Positions 61,957-64,000 of a stretch of 64,000 nucleotides of DNA are shown here, in pieces. Every line of letters starts with the position of its first letter. Position 1 is the first letter of the stretch. Source of the DNA: Sapria himalayana (lineage: Eukaryota; Streptophyta; Magnoliopsida; Malpighiales; Rafflesiaceae); assembly GCA_029783825.1 (NCBI GenBank), contig JAREIK010000807.1, positions 135,510-199,509 on the forward strand. Direction: 5' to 3'. The notes beneath the pieces were generated by a model. The model had not been told where the DNA came from. It worked only from the letters and a program-made list of their open reading frames with translations, and did no database searches. A program made the translations under genes and the position numbers.

Positions 61957-62570
61957 AGTAACAATAGCAGTGACATTGATGGCAGTAATGGTAGTGACGG
62001 CAACAGAATCGGCAGTGGCGGAAGTATGGGTGGCGGCAGGTAGCAGCGGCGGCGGCGGTTGCTGTAGTGGCAGAGCGGCAGCGGCAAGAGCCGTAGGCAT
62101 GGAGGCAGTGGCAGTGGTAGCTACATTGGCTGCACCGAAAGCAACGGCAGTGGCAGCAACACCTACTACACCGGAAGCAGCGGCGGTAGCGGCTGATGCA
62201 GTGGATGCACTGGAAGTAGCGGCAGCACAGGAAGCAATGGCAGCACCGGAAGCAATGGCAGAGGAGGCAGCGGAAACAGCGAAGGCGGCAGTACAGCGGT
62301 GGCAGTGGCAGTATCGGTAGGAGTGGCAGGGGCAGCAGCGGAAGCATCAAAATGCAGTGGTAGCACCGGCAGCGTCAGCAACCATTGCAGCGACCAGTGG
62401 CGGCAGCGGCTAGCGGTGGTAGTAGCGACGGCAGCGGTAGTAGTGGTGGCAGCTATGGCAGCAGATGCAACGGTGGCCACGACGACAGTAGCAGTGGTAT
62501 TGGCAGTGACTACGGCAACGTTAGAAGCGGTAGGAGTGGTAGTGGAAGTACCTGCAACATCACCAAATGA
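61957..62570 (+). repeat. GC-rich triplet-repeat island, copy B
   Basis: About 610 bp of imperfect GCA/GGC/GTA triplets in the same relative position as copy A, beginning just after GGTATGTAAAA and ending at a palindromic array. Low-complexity frames on both strands are artefacts. Confidence 0.9.
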
Positions 62571-62770
62571 GGTATATACGTATGAATATAGTCAGTATAT
62601 ACGTACATTTAATACTATAGTATTTTATGTACGTATATACTGAGTATATTTGTACTTAGTTTATATGTACACATTATACTATTGTTTATATGTACATATA
62701 CTATAGTAATATATGTACAAGTGAAATGTTAGTATATATTTATATATATACTACAGAATTATATATGTAT
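62571..62770. repeat. Palindromic TATACGTATA-type array, right copy B
   Basis: TATATACGTATGAATATAGT and TACGTATATACTGAGTATAT units, parallel to 61186-61420. Confidence 0.85.
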
Positions 62771-62794
62771 CAAAACATAACTTTTTTTCTTAAT

Positions 62795-63060
62795 TTGACT
62801 GAGTTGTTTAATTTTCTTACATATATGATACCGCATTGTTTCTCTTACAAAGTTTCTATAAGTGATAAGATTTTTCACTAGATATTACGTGATGCTACTC
62901 GAACAGCTTTGTTGCAGTAGAAAAATAATGATTTGAGGAGTAGAGGGAGAGAAAACAAAGTCAATGATTGGATATATTATACTTCATGCACTATGGGTAG
63001 ATACATTGATGAATAAGATCAAATAAAATTTGTTATTTTTTGTTTCAATTATGCAAAATA
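62795..63060 (+). repeat. Right subterminal segment, copy B
   Basis: Parallel to 61426-61680 and to the inverse of 32170-32410, with GACTGAGTTGTTTAATTTTC and TGGATATATTATACTTCATG. More diverged from the left end than copy A is, although it is nearer the terminus. Confidence 0.8.
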
Positions 63061-63218
63061 TTGAATTTACATAAAGATTTTAAATGATTTTATTTTTTGT
63101 TTATTATAAATTATTTATCGTTTCATTTCATTAAATTTGATATAAAAATATTAAATTATTTAATTTAAAAATTTAAAAATTTAAAAATTTTAAATTCTTA
63201 ATTATTTTTAAAATTAAA

Positions 63219-63666
63219 ATGGCTAGGGAATATTCCGTGATATATTAACAAGGGAAAAATATCTTGCTAAATTAGCTAGGGAATTTTCCCTAGCTAATTT
63301 AGCTAGGGACATATTAAAATTAGCGATGGATTATCCATCGCTAAATTTATTTAGCTATGGACTATATCCATCGCTAAAATTTATAGACAACACTTTAGCT
63401 AGGGAATAATCCATCATTAATTTTGTTTAGCGATGGAATATCTCGTTTATCTTGCTAATTTAGCGATATAATTTTTCTTTTTTAGCAAGTGATTTTTCCG
63501 TCGCTAGCTTTTTAGCTAGGGATACTTCGTCGCTAAAATTTAGCAAGAAGCACTTTAGATGAGGAACCAATCCATCGGTAATCTGTCACTATATCCCGTT
63601 TAGGGATGGAAAATGCCCATTTTGCTAGGGAATTGTCCCTAGCTATATGGGATTTTTCTTGTAGTG
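63219..63666 (-). repeat. Right terminal and subterminal repeats of the 32-kb CACTA
   Basis: Begins GGCTAGGGAATATTCCGTGA and holds many TAGCTAGGGA, TTAGCGATGG and CCATCGCTAAA words. It ends GGGATTTTTCTTGTAGTG at 63666, followed by TTT. Confidence 0.87.
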
Positions 63667-64000
63667 TTTGAAGTTAGTGGTACTATTCATGCTTTTTAAA
63701 TTACTTATTTTTAAAATTATTTATACTTTTAATTCTTTAGTTTTTGAGTGCACTCTATTTATAACATGATACATTACATATATTATTTATTAATTTCTTT
63801 TATCTCATTATAATGTTTTAAATTTTATAGTCGTTAATAATATTACTATGATGCTTATTTAGAATAATAGTATCAATGTTCATTTATTATTTTGGGATAA
63901 TTATTTTATCTTTTCTATTTTCCACTTAACTTAAAGTCTTTGATTGTATTCTTTAACAATTCAATTTTACTATTGGTATAAGTATAATAATTTGTCGAGC
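63667..64000. other. Right flank of the 32-kb CACTA, no gene seen
   Basis: Starts with TTT, the second copy of the target duplication. The left flank is copia reverse transcriptase on the minus strand, so the flank here should continue that gene. Joining the flanks gives a short in-frame SKRFLGLSQS reading across the junction, as copia would have, but further right no copia domain is recognisable. Confidence 0.35.

Larger units (their letters stand above)
31596..63666 (-). mobile_element. Large CACTA (En/Spm) element with nested insertions, about 32 kb
   Basis: The left end CACTACAAAAAAAATCCCAT (31596) and the reverse complement of the right end, CACTACAAGAAAAATCCCAT (ending 63666), continue to match with few differences through AATTCCCTA and AATGGGCATTTTC, and more loosely over about 400 bp. 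Both ends are bordered by TTT, the expected 3-bp target duplication. Deeper subterminal segments (32170-33390 and 33760-33880) also recur inverted near the right end. The TNPA-like and TNPD-like genes read towards the left end. The original element is probably about 31.6-40.9 kb plus 60.5-63.7 kb; the rest contains a satellite, another CACTA end, two hATs and LTR retroelement pieces. All coding parts are broken, so it is not autonomous now. Confidence 0.88.

Noticed and set aside
60578..62643. Long Ala/Val, Ser/Gly, Pro/Leu and Cys/Arg-rich frames on both strands
   Set aside because: A period-3 GC-rich repeat opens several frames on both strands at once. There is no start context, domain or conservation to choose any one.
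1..64000. tRNA, rRNA or other structured RNA genes
   Set aside because: I looked for conserved tRNA box elements and rRNA-like stretches and saw none that stand up. The palindromic AT arrays are not RNA genes.

Overview
The window is AT-rich repeat DNA from a flowering plant. This is inferred from plant-type CACTA (En/Spm) transposons with TNPD- and TNPA-like genes, Ty1/copia elements, two kinds of plant hAT transposase, and decayed intron-containing copies of two plant nuclear genes, mitochondrial ATP synthase gamma and Mediator subunit 8. The species cannot be named from the sequence. I see no intact functional gene. Every protein similarity found is broken by stops or frameshifts, and the many long open frames translating as runs of Ser-Ile-Tyr-Leu are simple repeats.

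Layout. (1) 1-2225: AT-rich DNA ending in what looks like a truncated CACTA right end. (2) 2226-27669: a very large degenerate (GATA)n array. It reads GATA on the + strand up to about 12208 and then switches abruptly to TATC, so the two parts are in inverted orientation. It is broken by an unidentified insertion (10801-11335), by a block holding a satellite fragment plus a CACTA end with ACCGACC-type subterminal motifs (14646-16342), and by a 9.1-kb CACTA element (17793-26928). (3) 27670-31592: two 1.5-kb copia LTRs in tandem, separated by 29 bp of TATC array, then the RNase H/RT end of the same copia family on the minus strand. (4) 31596-63666: a CACTA element of about 32 kb with matching terminal inverted repeats and a TTT/TTT flank, itself full of nested elements. 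(5) 63667-64000: short AT-rich flank.

The 9.1-kb element looks like a Pack-CACTA. Between a clear left CACTA end and an eroded right end with a TNPA 3' relic, it carries the last exons of mitochondrial ATP synthase gamma (19833-20328) and, 264 bp further on the same strand, most of a MED8 gene (about 20592-24900), with introns. Both are inactivated. The retained introns point to capture at the DNA level, possibly as one contiguous genomic segment.

The 32-kb element has the CACTA plan: terminal and subterminal repeats at both ends, a decayed TNPA-like gene (34285-36249, -) and a decayed TNPD-like transposase (36390-40092, -) read towards the left end. Its middle has been filled by a 560-bp-unit satellite, a second CACTA end with a 50-bp subterminal repeat array, LTR-retrotransposon remnants, an Ac-like hAT whose tail is duplicated, a DUF659-type hAT, another copia RT fragment, and a CACTA arm. 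Its right subterminal module is duplicated. Each copy contains a striking GC-rich triplet-repeat island followed by a palindromic TATACGTATA-type array.
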